Assembly: GCA_001464615.1 (NCBI GenBank)
Contig: LNFI01000032.1
Coordinates: forward strand, 335,774 to 399,773
Length of the DNA stretch: 64,000 nt
From: Sphingomonadales bacterium Ga0077557
GTDB lineage: Bacteria; Pseudomonadota; Alphaproteobacteria; Sphingomonadales; Sphingomonadaceae
Direction of reading: 5' to 3'
Part shown: one piece after another, positions 32,601 to 41,995 of the stretch
Layout of the letters: each line of letters opens with the position of its first letter
Numbering within the stretch: position 1 is the stretch's first letter
Position numbers and translations under genes: made by a program
Notes under the pieces: generated by a model
Told to the model about the DNA's origin: nothing
Database searches by the model: none
Seen by the model: only the letters and a program-made list of their open reading frames with translations

Positions 32601-32964
32601 TCCGCTTGCCATCGGGGGAGAAACGCGGCTGGTGTTCGAATGTCAGCCCCTCGGCAATCCGCGTCGGCGTGCCGCCGCTGATCGGCATGGTGTAGATGTC
32701 ACCGAGCAGGTCGAAGGCGATCATCTTGCCGTCGCGCGACACGTCGACATTCATCCAGCTGCCATTGTCGACCGCGATGGGCACTTGGCGGGTTTTCAAT
32801 CCGGTGGGGGCGTTGACATCCCATTTGGCGGGCTTGGCATCGGCTTTCTTGTCACCAGCCGCTGGGGTTGCCGCTGCGGGGGTTTGCGCCTGCGCCTGGG
32901 CCAGCATGGGCACCAATAGCGTGGCGATAATTGCGCCAGAAACCGCCCCGAACCGATATGTCAT
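29638..32964 (-). CDS. Secreted beta-propeller/amidohydrolase fusion
   Basis: A 1108-residue exported protein. A signal peptide ends at AQAQA (about residue 25). Residues ~60-650 form TolB/PD40-type propeller blades with repeated SPDGKxIAF motifs (WSPDGRFI, FSPDGKRIAFTSDRG, PSPDGKKIAFVRR). Residues ~690-1080 are an amidohydrolase TIM barrel: GKTIIPGLVDAHAHGP supplies the first metal His pair, with later SIGAHGQ and KLADLVVLDADP segments. ATG 32964 has GGAGAG upstream. Such fusions are periplasmic, with the propeller probably gating a peptide or cyclic-amide hydrolase. Substrate unknown. It is not of the lasso isopeptidase (S9) type. Confidence 0.87.
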   Translation of the reverse strand: MTYRFGAVSGAIIATLLVPMLAQAQAQTPAAATPAAGDKKADAKPAKWDVNAPTGLKTRQVPIAVDNGSWMNVDVSRDGKMIAFDLLGDIYTMPISGGTPTRIAEGLTFEHQPRFSPDGKRIAFTSDRGGGDNIWIMNVDGSDKRQLTKEDFRLLNQPSWSPDGRFIIAKKHFTTQRSLGTGEVWIYHVSGGGGVQLVKRASEQLQKELGEPIYAPDGKSLYYTRNVTPGPIFIYAQDSNTDLFDIERYDLDTGEVTTVVSGVGGSVRPTPSPDGKKIAFVRRERTKSKLYVKDLASGEERKIYDALDQDVQETWAVTGVYPNMAWTPDSASLVFWAGGKIKRVDAAGGAAADIPFKIDDTRVVIDAVHPQIEVAPATVTTTMPRWASVSPDGNQVVFETLGKLWIKPASGGTARRLVKSDEAGMELWPSWSRDGRSIVFVGWTDAGLGHVRTVAATGGATKTVTADPGHYLNPRFSPDGKMIVFERGQGGELTSSRWSENPGVYRIASSGGKQTRIATDGSEPQFGSDNDRVFMIGSEKGKRQLISTDLNGQAKRVHGTGDLVNDYQVSPDGRFVAFRQNFEAFVMPLLPGTQDVSIDQKGGPLPVTRVSGGGADFINWSKNGAALHWSLGPTLFTAQTDALFATAPADKDAPKFATPKTGLSLSMTVPADKPTGTVALTGARIVTMADAKGGIIDDGVILITGDRIVAIGPRASVSIPAGAKTVDLAGKTIIPGLVDAHAHGPQSEDSLIPQQNWSAMANLAFGTTTIHDPSARPQQIFVAAEMQRTGLIIAPRTFSTGEIIYGAKQADVYAEINSYEDALAHVRRLKAQGAHSVKNYNQPRREQRQMVVAAGQAEQMEVVPEGGSLFTMDMSLIQDGNATVEHNVPLDRFYDDVVSLWSQTKTNYTPTLVVTYGGPAGDPYWRAHTDVWKHPLLTKYAPPALLAAQNVRRSIAPDEDYVDGASAREAKKLADKGVQVSIGAHGQQSGLGSHWELWSFVRGGWSPVEALRAGTIMPATSLGMQKDIGSLEVGKLADLVVLDADPTIDIRNSEKISKVMLGGRLYDSATLNEQVTGNRTRAPFWWEAKGGGTARVSLPSVDSITGGD

Positions 32965-33057
32965 TCGTCTCTCCACCGTATCTTCTCCCGGTGGTCTAAG
33001 CAGGAATAGGCCGCAGGTCACCGGAGAATCTAGCAGGCGGTAGCGCAATCGCGGTGC

Positions 33058-33945
33058 TCAGGCGGAATCAGCGCCCATATTGCTGATGAGCATGCGGATG
33101 ATGGGATTGGGGAAGCGCCGGTCGGTGGTGATCGCGAAGAATGTCTCGGTTATGCCGGGCAGCGCATCGGCCTCCACGAGCATGCCCGAGGCCAATTCAT
33201 CGCGCACGGCAATGGGGGGCAGGACGGCCAGGGCAAAGCCTTCGCGGACCAGCAAGCGCATCATCGCTATATCATCGACCTCAGCCGCAATCTGTGGCCG
33301 GATATCAAGACGATCAACCAAGGCGTTGAAGCTGGTCCGCAGGGTGCTGCCCAATGTCGGCAGGATCACCGGGTGCCGGTCAAGCAAGGCAGCTACCGAT
33401 CGCGTCGTTCCTACCAATTGCGGCGTGCCGATCAGGCTGACCGGTTGTTCGGAAAGCCTGTGAGCAATGTACTGCGTTAAAGCGTCGGTGGGGGGGGGCT
33501 GATTGGTCAGCACGACATCCAGCGCGAGCGATTGCAGACCGAGCAACAATTCGGCCGGACTGCCGGAGCGCAGGATGACTTCGATATCATGGCGGCCCAG
33601 CAAGGGCTTTAGAAAGCCGATCTGGAAGTTGCGCGACAGCGTGGCCAGCGCGCCGATCCGCACGGCCTGGCGCGCGGCACCGGTTTCGCGCAGCGTGCCG
33701 ATCAGCTCGTCCCCTGTCGCAAAGATCGCGTCGGCATGATCAAGCGCGATTCGCCCTGCCTCAGTCAAATGCAGCTGACGGCCTCGCCGTTCGAACAATG
33801 GATGGCCGAGCCGATCCTCCAATTTGCGAATTTGTACCGATAGCGCGGATTGCGAGACGTTTAGCCGTTCAGCGGTGCGCGTGAGGTTGCCGTCCTGCGC
33901 AACCGCCCAAAAATAGCGCAGATGGTTGTAATTGAAGTCGGCCAT
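33058..33945 (-). CDS. LysR family transcriptional regulator
   Basis: A 295-residue LysR regulator. The winged HTH (residues 1-65) reads YNHLRYFWAVAQDGNLTRTAERLNVSQSALS; the rest is a periplasmic-binding-protein-like effector domain. It is divergent from dabB, and a palindrome (33944-33970) overlaps its own start codon, so it probably represses itself and controls dabBA. A LysR gene beside dabBA parallels CbbR/NhaR-type control of carbon or ion transport. The effector is unknown. Confidence 0.9.
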   Translation of the reverse strand: MADFNYNHLRYFWAVAQDGNLTRTAERLNVSQSALSVQIRKLEDRLGHPLFERRGRQLHLTEAGRIALDHADAIFATGDELIGTLRETGAARQAVRIGALATLSRNFQIGFLKPLLGRHDIEVILRSGSPAELLLGLQSLALDVVLTNQPPPTDALTQYIAHRLSEQPVSLIGTPQLVGTTRSVAALLDRHPVILPTLGSTLRTSFNALVDRLDIRPQIAAEVDDIAMMRLLVREGFALAVLPPIAVRDELASGMLVEADALPGITETFFAITTDRRFPNPIIRMLISNMGADSA

Positions 33946-33970
33946 ATCGTTCCTTTAAAACGAACGATAT
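33944..33970. promoter_or_regulatory. LysR operator palindrome between lysR and dabB
   Basis: ATATCGTTC and GAACGATAT form a perfect 9-bp inverted repeat around a 9-nt spacer. The left arm overlaps the LysR start codon; the right arm ends 83 bp upstream of dabB. The T-N11-A type spacing fits a LysR-type recognition site. Confidence 0.65.
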
Positions 33971-34053
33971 CGCGCAAACAATGAATTTTTCGCAGGCGTC
34001 CGCTTTCGCTAGCGACGTTGTGACGCCTTAGGGCGAACCAACGGGGAAAGACT

Positions 34054-35613
34054 GTGTCACTCAACTTGCTCGTTTTTGCAGCGCCATGTGCGGTGCTGGT
34101 GGCTGCTCTTGTCGGCTTTGTGGGGCCTAAGCGGCCTGCTTCCGGCCAGCTCATGCTCGTCGAAGCGCTGTCGATTCTGGCGGTTGTCATCGCGCTGCTC
34201 TCGGCAGGTTTGCTGGTGATGAGCGGTCCGGCGACGGCGTTGCTCGTCGGCACGCCGAATATCGGCCTGTCGGCGCGGATCGACATTGTCAGCATGGTGA
34301 TGCTGCTGCTTGTGTCCTTCATTGGCTGGATCGTGGTGCGCTATGCCGCCGTCTATCTGGACGGCGAGGCGCGGCATGGGGCCTTCATGGCCTGGCTCAG
34401 CGCCACCTTGGCAATGGTGATGCTGCTGGTGACGGCTGGCAGCCTTGCGCAGCTCATTCTTGCCTGGGTTGCCACCAGCCTGTGCCTGCACCGCTTGCTG
34501 CTTTTCTACCCCGAACGCGTGGCGGCACAGCGCGCCGCGCGAAAGAAATTCGTGACGGCGCGGCTGGGCGATGTTGCGCTGGTGGGGGCAGCGACGCTGC
34601 TCGCGATCAGCTATGGCACCACCGATATTGCCGCCATCCTGAATGCCGCGCGCGCTGGCGATGGCGGCACCGGGGCGGTTGTGGCGGCGGGGCTGCTGGC
34701 GGTCGCGGCCTTGCTCAAATCGGCGCAATTTCCGCTGCACGGCTGGCTTACGGAAGTGATGGAGGCACCAACCCCCGTCTCTGCGTTGCTGCATGCCGGC
34801 GTCATCAATGCCGGTGGTTTCGTGCTGATCCGCTTTGCCGATGTGATGCTGCTGGCACCGGGCGTCCTCGCCGTGCTGGTGATGATCGGCGGGTTTACTG
34901 CGTTGTTCGGTGGGCTGGTGATGCTGACCCAGCCAGCGGTGAAGACGTCGCTGGCATGGTCGACCGTCGCACAAATGGGCTTCATGATCATGCAATGCGG
35001 GCTTGCGTTGTTCCCGCTGGCCTTGCTCCACATCGTCGCGCACTCCCTGTACAAGGCGCATTCGTTTCTGGCGTCGGGCGGTGCGGTTGATCGGATCGCC
35101 GCGTTTCGCAGGCCGGGGCCGGTGGCAATCCCCAGTGCCAAGGCGGTCGGCCGCGCCTTTCTCGCCGCGCTGGCGACCTATGCCGTGATCGGGTTGGCGT
35201 TTGATGACGGGGCCCGCTCGCCGCAATCGACCGCGCTCGGCGCCATCCTGATTTTCGGTGTTGCCTATTTGCTGGCGCAGGGGCTGGCGGACGCTGCCCC
35301 ACGCGCCCTGACTCAGCGCATGGCGGTCTATGCGCTAGCGGCTTCGTTTGGCTATTTCACGCTTCACGCCCTAGCGACCTGGCTGACTGCAGGCACGCTG
35401 CCGGCCACGCCTGCGCCGGGCCCGCTGGAATGGGCGCTGATCATCCTGGCGGTGCTGAGCTTTGGGACCGTCGCCATTGCCCAGGCGATGTTTCCGCTCT
35501 GGGCTTATCACCCGGCAGCAGCGGGGCTGCGCGTCCACCTCGCCAATGGCCTTTATGCCAACGCCCTGTTTGATCGCTTGCTTGGCGGCTGGGCACTGCG
35601 GCGACAGCGCTGA
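34054..35613 (+). CDS. dabB: DabB, proton-conducting subunit of DAB inorganic carbon transporter
   Basis: A 519-residue membrane protein of the NuoL/MrpA proton-antiporter family with about 13-14 helices. The key segment [23 protein letters not shown] carries the conserved charged and Pro residues of the proton channel, followed by the [16 protein letters not shown] helix. GTG 34054 is the likely start. Being followed after 35 bp by dabA identifies it as DabB, which powers DabA using the proton motive force to accumulate bicarbonate. An isolated NuoL-like complex I subunit is ruled out by the neighbour. Confidence 0.88.
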   Translation: MSLNLLVFAAPCAVLVAALVGFVGPKRPASGQLMLVEALSILAVVIALLSAGLLVMSGPATALLVGTPNIGLSARIDIVSMVMLLLVSFIGWIVVRYAAVYLDGEARHGAFMAWLSATLAMVMLLVTAGSLAQLILAWVATSLCLHRLLLFYPERVAAQRAARKKFVTARLGDVALVGAATLLAISYGTTDIAAILNAARAGDGGTGAVVAAGLLAVAALLKSAQFPLHGWLTEVMEAPTPVSALLHAGVINAGGFVLIRFADVMLLAPGVLAVLVMIGGFTALFGGLVMLTQPAVKTSLAWSTVAQMGFMIMQCGLALFPLALLHIVAHSLYKAHSFLASGGAVDRIAAFRRPGPVAIPSAKAVGRAFLAALATYAVIGLAFDDGARSPQSTALGAILIFGVAYLLAQGLADAAPRALTQRMAVYALAASFGYFTLHALATWLTAGTLPATPAPGPLEWALIILAVLSFGTVAIAQAMFPLWAYHPAAAGLRVHLANGLYANALFDRLLGGWALRRQR

Positions 35614-35648
35614 TCAAGCCGACAACATCCTTTTCGGAGAGCATTATC

Positions 35649-38069
35649 ATGTCTGTAAAGCCTGACGACGCCGTGCTTGCGGCGCAATCGCTGATCGCGG
35701 CTGCCAAATCTGCAGCGCTGGCGATCCCGCCGGTCTGGCCCTTGGCCTCAAGCGTCGCGGTGAACCCCTATTTCGGCCAGGCCGAGCTTGGCCTTGCCGA
35801 TACCGCCGCGCTGCTGGCGCGGGTATCGGGGGCAGCCGTGACGATGCCGCGCGATTGGTATCGGGAGCGCATCGCCAATGGCACCGTGACGGATGCCGAT
35901 CTGGATGCTGCCTGGAAGGCGGCAAGCCCGTCGCGCCGGCCAGCTTCAGCCGCGATTCTGAAGTCCGCCGTGCTTCAGCCGGCGGACGAACCCGTCGCGT
36001 TGCCGACCGTCGCCGATTTGGCTGCCGACGTTTCAGGAATCGATTGGGCGGGGGTGATTGCCGAGCGCTTCGGGGCATGGTGCGGCGGCTTTTTTGACGA
36101 AGGTCAGGCGTTATGGGCGGCACCCCATGGCAAAAGTGCCTTTGCCGCGTGGCAGGCGGTAGCAACGCATGATCTGACGCCAGAGATTGTCGGTCTGCGC
36201 GGCTTTGCAGCGTTCGTCGCTGATGCGCCGGAAAGCGCTGCGGTGGCAATCGCGCGGTCAGTGACGCGGCTGGGCCTGACACCGGCAGCACTGCAAACCT
36301 ATTTCCACCGCTTGCTGATCAGCCTAGGGGGCTGGGCGCACTATGCGCGGTTCCAGCTCTGGCAGGCCGAGCTTGCCGGGCGCGGCGACGACACGATCAC
36401 GGATCTGCTGGCGATCCGCCTGCTTTGGGAGGAGGCGCTGTTTGGGCAGTATGAGGCGCAGATCGGCGCAGATTGGGCAGAGACGATCGCGGCGCATGCG
36501 CGGCCCATCGAACCAACCGAGGCGCAGATCATCGATGCGATCCTGCAAGAAGCCTGTGAGCGGGCGGCGCAGTGCGATCTCGCGCGGACGCTCGCCAGGG
36601 TGCAGGCCAGTGCTGGCACCCGAGCGCCGGTGCTGCAGGCCGCTTTTTGCATTGATGTTCGGTCAGAAGTCTATCGTCGCGCGCTGGAATCGATCGATCC
36701 GCGTATTCAAACGCTTGGCTTTGCCGGTTTCTTTGGCTTGACGGCGTCACACCGGCGCTTTGGTTCGGATGTTGCAGAACACCGGCTTCCGGTGCTCCTC
36801 AGTCCCGGGCTGAGCTCGCGCTCAGGCGATCACGCTGATGAGTCGGCTGATCTCACGCTGCGCTACCGCCAGCGCGCGACGCGAGCCTGGGGCCGGTTCA
36901 AGCTGGCCGCGGTATCGTCCTTCGCGTTTGTTGAAGCGACCGGGCCTGTCTATATCGCCAAGCTCGTCCGCGATGCGCTGGGCTGGCATGCCAATGACGT
37001 GCCCAATGATCCGGCCCCCTTTCCAGATCCCGCCATCGATCTGCCAACGCGGATCGGCATGGCCAAGTCGATCCTGCGAGCGATGTCGCTGACCGACAAT
37101 TTTGCGCCGCTGGTGCTGCTGGTCGGTCACGGGGCCAATGTCGTCAATAATCCGCACGCCAGCGGGCTGCATTGTGGCGCCTGTGGGGGGTATTCGGGCG
37201 AGGTCAATGCCCGGTTGCTTGCAGCCTTGCTCAACGCGCCAGAAGTTCGTGACGGCTTGGCGCAAGCGGGGATCGCCATCCCGACGGAGACGATGTTCGT
37301 CGGTGCGCTGCACGACACGACCACCGATACTGTGTTCCTGTATAGCCAGGATCATCCATCACTGAAGCATAACGTCGATCTGACGCGCGCGGAAGTCTGG
37401 CTGTCAGCTGCCGGGGTGATTGCCCGCACCGAACGGGCGCTGCGGCTGCCACGGGCAAGCGGTGAAGCGAGCATCGCGCAGCGCAGCCGCGATTGGGCCG
37501 AAACCCGCCCTGAATGGGCGCTGGCCGGGTGCAAGACGTTCATCGCCGCGCCGCGCCAACGCACTTTGGGCAAAAGCCTTGGGGGCCGCGCCTTCCTGCA
37601 TGATTATGACTGGCGGCAGGACAAGGGCTTTGGCGTGCTCGAACTGATCATGACCGCACCGGTCGTTGTCGCGAGCTGGATCAGCCTGCAATATTATGGA
37701 TCGGCGGTTGCGCCTGATCTGTTCGGCGGCGGTAACAAACTGTTGCATAATGTCATTGGCGGCATTGGCGTTGTCGAAGGCAATGGCGGGGCGTTGCGGG
37801 CTGGCCTGCCCTGGCAATCGGTGCATAACGGCGAAAGGCTGATGCATGAACCCCTGCGGCTAAGCGTGTGCATTGAAGCGCCGCGCGAGGCGATGGCCGA
37901 TATCCTCGACCGTCACCCTGGCGTGCGTGCGCTGTTTGACAATCGCTGGCTGCACCTTTTTGCGCTTGATGACGAAGGGCGGATGGCCTGGCGCTATAGC
38001 GGTGGTCTTGGCTGGGAATCGGTCAGTACCGTCAGCGGGTCAGATATGGCCGTCGAGCTCGCCGCGTGA
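35649..38069 (+). CDS. dabA: DabA, inorganic carbon transporter subunit (DUF2309)
   Basis: An 806-residue protein with a beta-carbonic-anhydrase-like core. The probable zinc ligands are Cys334 and Asp336 in [12 protein letters not shown] and His494 and Cys509 in [11 protein letters not shown] and GLHCGACGG; the 15-residue His-Cys spacing matches characterised DabA. It probably hydrates CO2 unidirectionally at the membrane when energised by DabB. AGAG (cggagagc) precedes ATG 35649. It overlaps the next small gene by 4 bp. In a heterotroph the role is likely bicarbonate supply for anaplerotic reactions at low CO2. Confidence 0.9.
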   Translation: MSVKPDDAVLAAQSLIAAAKSAALAIPPVWPLASSVAVNPYFGQAELGLADTAALLARVSGAAVTMPRDWYRERIANGTVTDADLDAAWKAASPSRRPASAAILKSAVLQPADEPVALPTVADLAADVSGIDWAGVIAERFGAWCGGFFDEGQALWAAPHGKSAFAAWQAVATHDLTPEIVGLRGFAAFVADAPESAAVAIARSVTRLGLTPAALQTYFHRLLISLGGWAHYARFQLWQAELAGRGDDTITDLLAIRLLWEEALFGQYEAQIGADWAETIAAHARPIEPTEAQIIDAILQEACERAAQCDLARTLARVQASAGTRAPVLQAAFCIDVRSEVYRRALESIDPRIQTLGFAGFFGLTASHRRFGSDVAEHRLPVLLSPGLSSRSGDHADESADLTLRYRQRATRAWGRFKLAAVSSFAFVEATGPVYIAKLVRDALGWHANDVPNDPAPFPDPAIDLPTRIGMAKSILRAMSLTDNFAPLVLLVGHGANVVNNPHASGLHCGACGGYSGEVNARLLAALLNAPEVRDGLAQAGIAIPTETMFVGALHDTTTDTVFLYSQDHPSLKHNVDLTRAEVWLSAAGVIARTERALRLPRASGEASIAQRSRDWAETRPEWALAGCKTFIAAPRQRTLGKSLGGRAFLHDYDWRQDKGFGVLELIMTAPVVVASWISLQYYGSAVAPDLFGGGNKLLHNVIGGIGVVEGNGGALRAGLPWQSVHNGERLMHEPLRLSVCIEAPREAMADILDRHPGVRALFDNRWLHLFALDDEGRMAWRYSGGLGWESVSTVSGSDMAVELAA

Positions 38070-38371
38070 CCGATGGGAGCCACTTCAGCGGTCGTTATCG
38101 ACCCGGCCTGTTGCGATTGGCGCAACCCGTGACAGCGCGGGAAGTGGCCGCGCGCCAGGAACCCGAGATCGCGCTGGCAGCGGCCGAAGCGCGCATCGCC
38201 TGGATTCTGGATCACCCGCATATGAGCGACTGGCTGAAGACGGTCCTGCGATCGACCGCAGGGTGCGATCCGATCGCGCTGCAGAATGATTTGGATATGT
38301 TGCGGCATCTGATCATGCCGCACGTCGCCGCGCAGATCGAGATTCAGGTTGCGGCGGCGTCGATAGGCTAA
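38066..38371 (+). CDS. Small hypothetical protein co-translated with dabA
   Basis: A 101-residue soluble, mostly helical protein without signal peptide or recognised domain. GTG/ATG start at 38066 overlaps the dabA stop by 4 bp, so it belongs to the dab operon. The C-terminal half ([28 protein letters not shown]) is amphipathic. I do not recognise the family. The coupling suggests an accessory role in inorganic carbon uptake. Confidence 0.65.
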   Translation: MTDGSHFSGRYRPGLLRLAQPVTAREVAARQEPEIALAAAEARIAWILDHPHMSDWLKTVLRSTAGCDPIALQNDLDMLRHLIMPHVAAQIEIQVAAASIG

Positions 38372-38397
38372 ACCCCGCCGTTGCGGCTGTTTGCCCG

Positions 38398-38811
38398 CTA
38401 CGCGCGCGGGCCCTGCGTCTTGATGTTCAACTGACCCGCAAGGCCGGCCTCGCGGTGTACAGAGATCGCCTGATATTCCGGATTAGCCACCATTTGCTGA
38501 AAAGCGGCGAGCGAGGGATATTCGGCTAGCGCGACCATATCCCATAGCTCCTCAACGTCGCCCAGCATCAGCCCAGTCACCCGCCCCGCATAACCCGGCA
38601 CACCACCAACCGCTTCGATATGGGCCCGCACGGCCATGCCATAGCGCATATAGGCCTCAAAACCGCTGAGATGCGCGTCACGGCCGTCAGCATAATCGGC
38701 CTTTGGCTTGAACTTCAGCAGGTTGATCATCGTGAATGGGCCATTTTCCGCCGCACCGAAGAACGCAGCGGCCTGCTCGGGTGAGGGGATGACGGCGTTG
38801 ATGACCTGCAT
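38398..38811 (-). CDS. DUF1330 domain-containing protein
   Basis: A 137-residue dimeric alpha+beta-barrel protein of the DUF1330 type: MINLLKFKP near residue 28, then YMRYGMAVRAHIEAVGG and WDMVALAEYPSLAAFQQMV. Function unknown; related folds include small monooxygenases. It stands alone between the dab operon and the TelA pair. Confidence 0.85.
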   Translation of the reverse strand: MQVINAVIPSPEQAAAFFGAAENGPFTMINLLKFKPKADYADGRDAHLSGFEAYMRYGMAVRAHIEAVGGVPGYAGRVTGLMLGDVEELWDMVALAEYPSLAAFQQMVANPEYQAISVHREAGLAGQLNIKTQGPRA

Positions 38812-38881
38812 GGATGGCTCCTTGGCTGCCTCTATTGGCAGTTAAAGTGCCATTATATGCCTAAATCGTCAATCCGATCCT

Positions 38882-39592
38882 TCAGCCAACGGGATCGGCG
38901 CCATCACCGCGATATTTGATCTCCAGGAACCGCCCGCGCGTGGCGAGGTGATCAAGGTCACCTTCCGCCAATTGCGTTGTCATTTCGCCGATTTCATTTT
39001 CGATCAGCCGAAGCCCGTCGAGCAGCTGGGCATCGGGCGTCTTGCCATTGCGTTCGACGCGGCGCAGCTCGGGTGGGACTCGCGTATAGCCCTTGATGAA
39101 CTCCGGCAGCTGCTCGCCGACCAGTTTGCGGACCTCGGCGGCGGCGGGTTCGTCCTCGCCAAGCATGGCGAGTTGCGGGCCCAGCGTGTCCAGCCGAAGC
39201 CCGATCTGATCGATCAGCGTGATGGCGGGGGCCGGCAATGCAGGCCGCTGGGTATCCAGCCACCGTTCGGTTTGCTGGGGCAGTGCTTTAAGCGACACCT
39301 CGCGCAGTTTTTCAGGCGTTGGCAGCGGGGTGGCAGGGAAAACCGCAAGCGCAACCGTCGTGGCCATCATCAGCCCCATCACCGCCACTGCGCCAAGCAG
39401 CCCGATCGGGCCGATCGCCAGCGCAAAGATGATCGTCGCCAGCAGGATTGCCCCGTCAGCGATCGCAATACGAGCGACGCGCGTGCCGATATCGTTGGGA
39501 CCATGGCGCCGCCGTTCGCTTCGCCGGGAACGCGCATCGACGCGGTTGATCAATTCCGCCGATCGCGCGATCTGACGGTCGATATCGGTCAT
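38882..39592 (-). CDS. Membrane protein paired with TelA
   Basis: A 236-residue protein: a basic N-terminus rich in Arg, two adjacent hydrophobic helices (about 48-95), then a soluble helical tail. It starts 1 bp after the telA stop, so it is translationally linked. XpaC-like or other small membrane partners commonly accompany TelA; the helical tail here fits that class, but I cannot assign it firmly. Likely anchors or assists TelA at the membrane. Confidence 0.68.
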   Translation of the reverse strand: MTDIDRQIARSAELINRVDARSRRSERRRHGPNDIGTRVARIAIADGAILLATIIFALAIGPIGLLGAVAVMGLMMATTVALAVFPATPLPTPEKLREVSLKALPQQTERWLDTQRPALPAPAITLIDQIGLRLDTLGPQLAMLGEDEPAAAEVRKLVGEQLPEFIKGYTRVPPELRRVERNGKTPDAQLLDGLRLIENEIGEMTTQLAEGDLDHLATRGRFLEIKYRGDGADPVG

Positions 39593-39593
39593 C

Positions 39594-40799
39594 TCACACC
39601 GACTCCAGCTTGAACGCGTCGGTCGCCGGGCCGCTCAGCGAAGCCTGGGCCTGGCCCTCGGCGCGGGCGATATAGCCCTTTGATTTTTCGACCTCGACAC
39701 CAAGCGATGTCACCGTCGTTTTCATGCTGTCGAGCGCCTTCAGCTTGAAGCTGTCGATCGCGTCCATTGTGTCATAGATATTCTGGAAGGCGCGCTGCAG
39801 CGTTTCCAGCGGGATCGTCGAGGCAGCCGCTTGTTCATGGATCGTCGCGGTTTGGCTTTTGAGCAGCTTGCCGGTTGAATCGATGATGTTGGCGGTGGTG
39901 CTGTTGAGCGAAGTGATCTGTTCGAGCACCAGCCGCTGGTTGGTCAGCGCCTGCGCCACCGTCACCGCGGTGCGGAGGGCGGCAACCGTGGTGGTGCTGG
40001 CGCGATCGACGCCCTTGACCAGCTCGACATTGTTTTTCTTGACCAGATCAAGCGCGAGATAGCCCTGCACCGTCACCGCCATCTGCGTCAGCAGATCCTG
40101 GGTGCGCTGGCGGACATAGAACAACGCGGTCTCGCGGATTGCCTTGGCCTTGGCGGGATCGGTGTGGTCGAGTTCGTTGGCCTTGTCTTCAAGCCTTGTG
40201 TCCATCGTCTGGGCAAGCACGATCATCTGTTCGAGCCGACCCATCGACGTCCATAGATTGGCGCGCTCCACGTCGATCGCGGCATTGTCCATCTGCAGCT
40301 CGTCCTTGCCCGAGCCGAGCGACTTCAGGATCGAGGAGATATGCCCTTGCGACGATTTATAGCCGTCGAAATAATCGCGCATCTTGTTGCCGAACGGGAT
40401 GATGCCGAAAATCTTCTTGGGCGCCAAAAGGCTGCCCTTTTTGCCGGGATCGAGATCCTCGATCGTGCGGCGCAATTCGGCGAGATCGGCGCCGACACCC
40501 GATTCCTGGTCCATCGCCTTGACGGGCCGGTCGAGAAAGCGGTTCGACTGCCCGGCGGCGTCGCGGATTTCCTTCTGCCCCATTGCGCTGATCGCATCGA
40601 CGCGTTTGCCGAATTCGGGCGAATTGACATCCTGCGCGACCAGATCGTCAACAAAGCTGTCGACCTTGGCCTGAAGCTGGGTGCGCTTTTCATCATCGAC
40701 GGGCACCAGCCCGACGGCGCGTTCGGGTGCCACCACGGGCACCGGATCAGGCGGAGTCAGCACCAGGGTATTGGTCGCGGTTTCGGTCGTGGTCGCCAT
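39594..40799 (-). CDS. Toxic anion resistance protein TelA family
   Basis: A 401-residue, largely helical cytoplasmic protein of the TelA/KlaA family: VDSFVDDLVAQD, FGKRVDAISAMGQKEI, SRFLDRPVKAM-type segment and the ELRRTIEDLDPG region, ending with long coiled-coil helices. First linked to tellurite resistance; more broadly envelope or cell-surface stress. Operon with the downstream membrane protein. ATG 40799 follows a suitable AGGA. Confidence 0.88.
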   Translation of the reverse strand: MATTTETATNTLVLTPPDPVPVVAPERAVGLVPVDDEKRTQLQAKVDSFVDDLVAQDVNSPEFGKRVDAISAMGQKEIRDAAGQSNRFLDRPVKAMDQESGVGADLAELRRTIEDLDPGKKGSLLAPKKIFGIIPFGNKMRDYFDGYKSSQGHISSILKSLGSGKDELQMDNAAIDVERANLWTSMGRLEQMIVLAQTMDTRLEDKANELDHTDPAKAKAIRETALFYVRQRTQDLLTQMAVTVQGYLALDLVKKNNVELVKGVDRASTTTVAALRTAVTVAQALTNQRLVLEQITSLNSTTANIIDSTGKLLKSQTATIHEQAAASTIPLETLQRAFQNIYDTMDAIDSFKLKALDSMKTTVTSLGVEVEKSKGYIARAEGQAQASLSGPATDAFKLESV

Positions 40800-40865
40800 T
40801 CATTCCTCCAGCACGCGGGGCTCAGCATAAATGCCGCTGATCGCCGCCGCGTTCAAGTGTAGCAT

Positions 40866-41840
40866 TCATGTAATACGCTCATTGTCATCCGCAAGTCGAG
40901 CGGCGATCACCGCGCTCAGCATGAGCTGCAATTGATGATAGAGCATTAAGGGCAGGATGACTGCCCCCGCGACGGCGGGCGGGAAAAGAATCCGCGCCAT
41001 CGGTGCGCCGGTCGCCAGACTCTTATGTGCGCCCGAAAACAGCATCGTCGCGCGGTCGGCAGGGCCCAGCCGCATCGCTGCGCCCAGCCACCAGGCCGCA
41101 GCAAAGGCAAGCAGCAGCAACGCCAGGACAACCAGCGCGAGCGCGCCGAGTTCTGTTGCGCTTACCCGCTGCCACAGCCCCTGGGTGGCGGCATCGGAAA
41201 AGGCGACATACACGGCGAGCACGATTGTCAGCTTATCCATCATGCCCGCAATTTTGGCGTGGCGCTGTACCGTTGGCAGCACGCGCGTGCGCAGCAACTG
41301 GCCAAGCGCGAAAGGGAGCAGCAGCAGCAGCGCGATTCTGCCGACACCCGATAGCGATATCGCGCCAAAGGCCGTGCTGGCGATCGCTGCGAACAGCAAC
41401 GGCGTCAGCACCACCCCGATCAGATTTGATGCCGCTGCTGCGATCACGGCGGCGGCAACATTGCCTCGCGCGATGGATGCATAGGCGATCGATGATTGCA
41501 CCGTTGTCGGCAATACGCCCAGAAAGATGAGCCCCATCAGCAATTCAGGCGACATCCAGCCGGCAAGCGCATGGCTGATCGCCAGCGTGGCGGCGGGCAG
41601 GGCGAGATAGCCAAAGGCCAGGATCGCTGCCTGCAGCTGCCAGCGTTTCGCCCCGTCAATCACCGCCTGGGAGCTAAGCCGTGCACCGTGCAGGAAGAAC
41701 AGCAAAAAGATGGCGGCATTGGATAGCCAGCCAACCACCGTCAGCGCGGTGCCGCTGGCGGGCAGCAGCGTGGCAATGGTCAATGTCGCCATCAGGATCA
41801 TGATGAAGCGATCAGGGATCAGGCGGCGAAGCAGGGTCAT
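40866..41840 (-). CDS. Bile acid:sodium symporter-like transporter (SBF-like)
   Basis: A 324-residue protein with about ten hydrophobic helices and the two-fold repeat of the BASS superfamily. GLIFLGVLPTTVQSSIAYASIARGN is the conserved crossing motif. The short C-terminus and the FFLHGARLS motif place it with the YfeH-like SBF group rather than true bile acid carriers. The substrate is unknown, and it is not in an evident operon. Confidence 0.87.
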   Translation of the reverse strand: MTLLRRLIPDRFIMILMATLTIATLLPASGTALTVVGWLSNAAIFLLFFLHGARLSSQAVIDGAKRWQLQAAILAFGYLALPAATLAISHALAGWMSPELLMGLIFLGVLPTTVQSSIAYASIARGNVAAAVIAAAASNLIGVVLTPLLFAAIASTAFGAISLSGVGRIALLLLLPFALGQLLRTRVLPTVQRHAKIAGMMDKLTIVLAVYVAFSDAATQGLWQRVSATELGALALVVLALLLLAFAAAWWLGAAMRLGPADRATMLFSGAHKSLATGAPMARILFPPAVAGAVILPLMLYHQLQLMLSAVIAARLADDNERIT

Positions 41841-41995
41841 GCCTTGGCCCTAGTCGATGACGGTTCGGCCAGCAAAAAAACTTGTCCTATGGTCAACTAT
41901 ACCCGAAATGGGGGCGTGATATCGTGTCGCGGGTAACCATTTACGTTGCCTTCATTATTCTTCTGCCATGTCGTTACGGGGTGGTGGAGGCGACA

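Noticed and set aside
29638..32964. Lasso peptide isopeptidase
   Set aside because: Domains are PD40 propeller plus amidohydrolase; lasso isopeptidases are S9-type serine peptidases with a GxSxGG motif, not seen here.
34057..35226. Long minus-strand open frame opposite dabB
   Set aside because: Its composition (His, Gln, Arg runs) mirrors the complementary reading of a membrane-protein gene; no family match.
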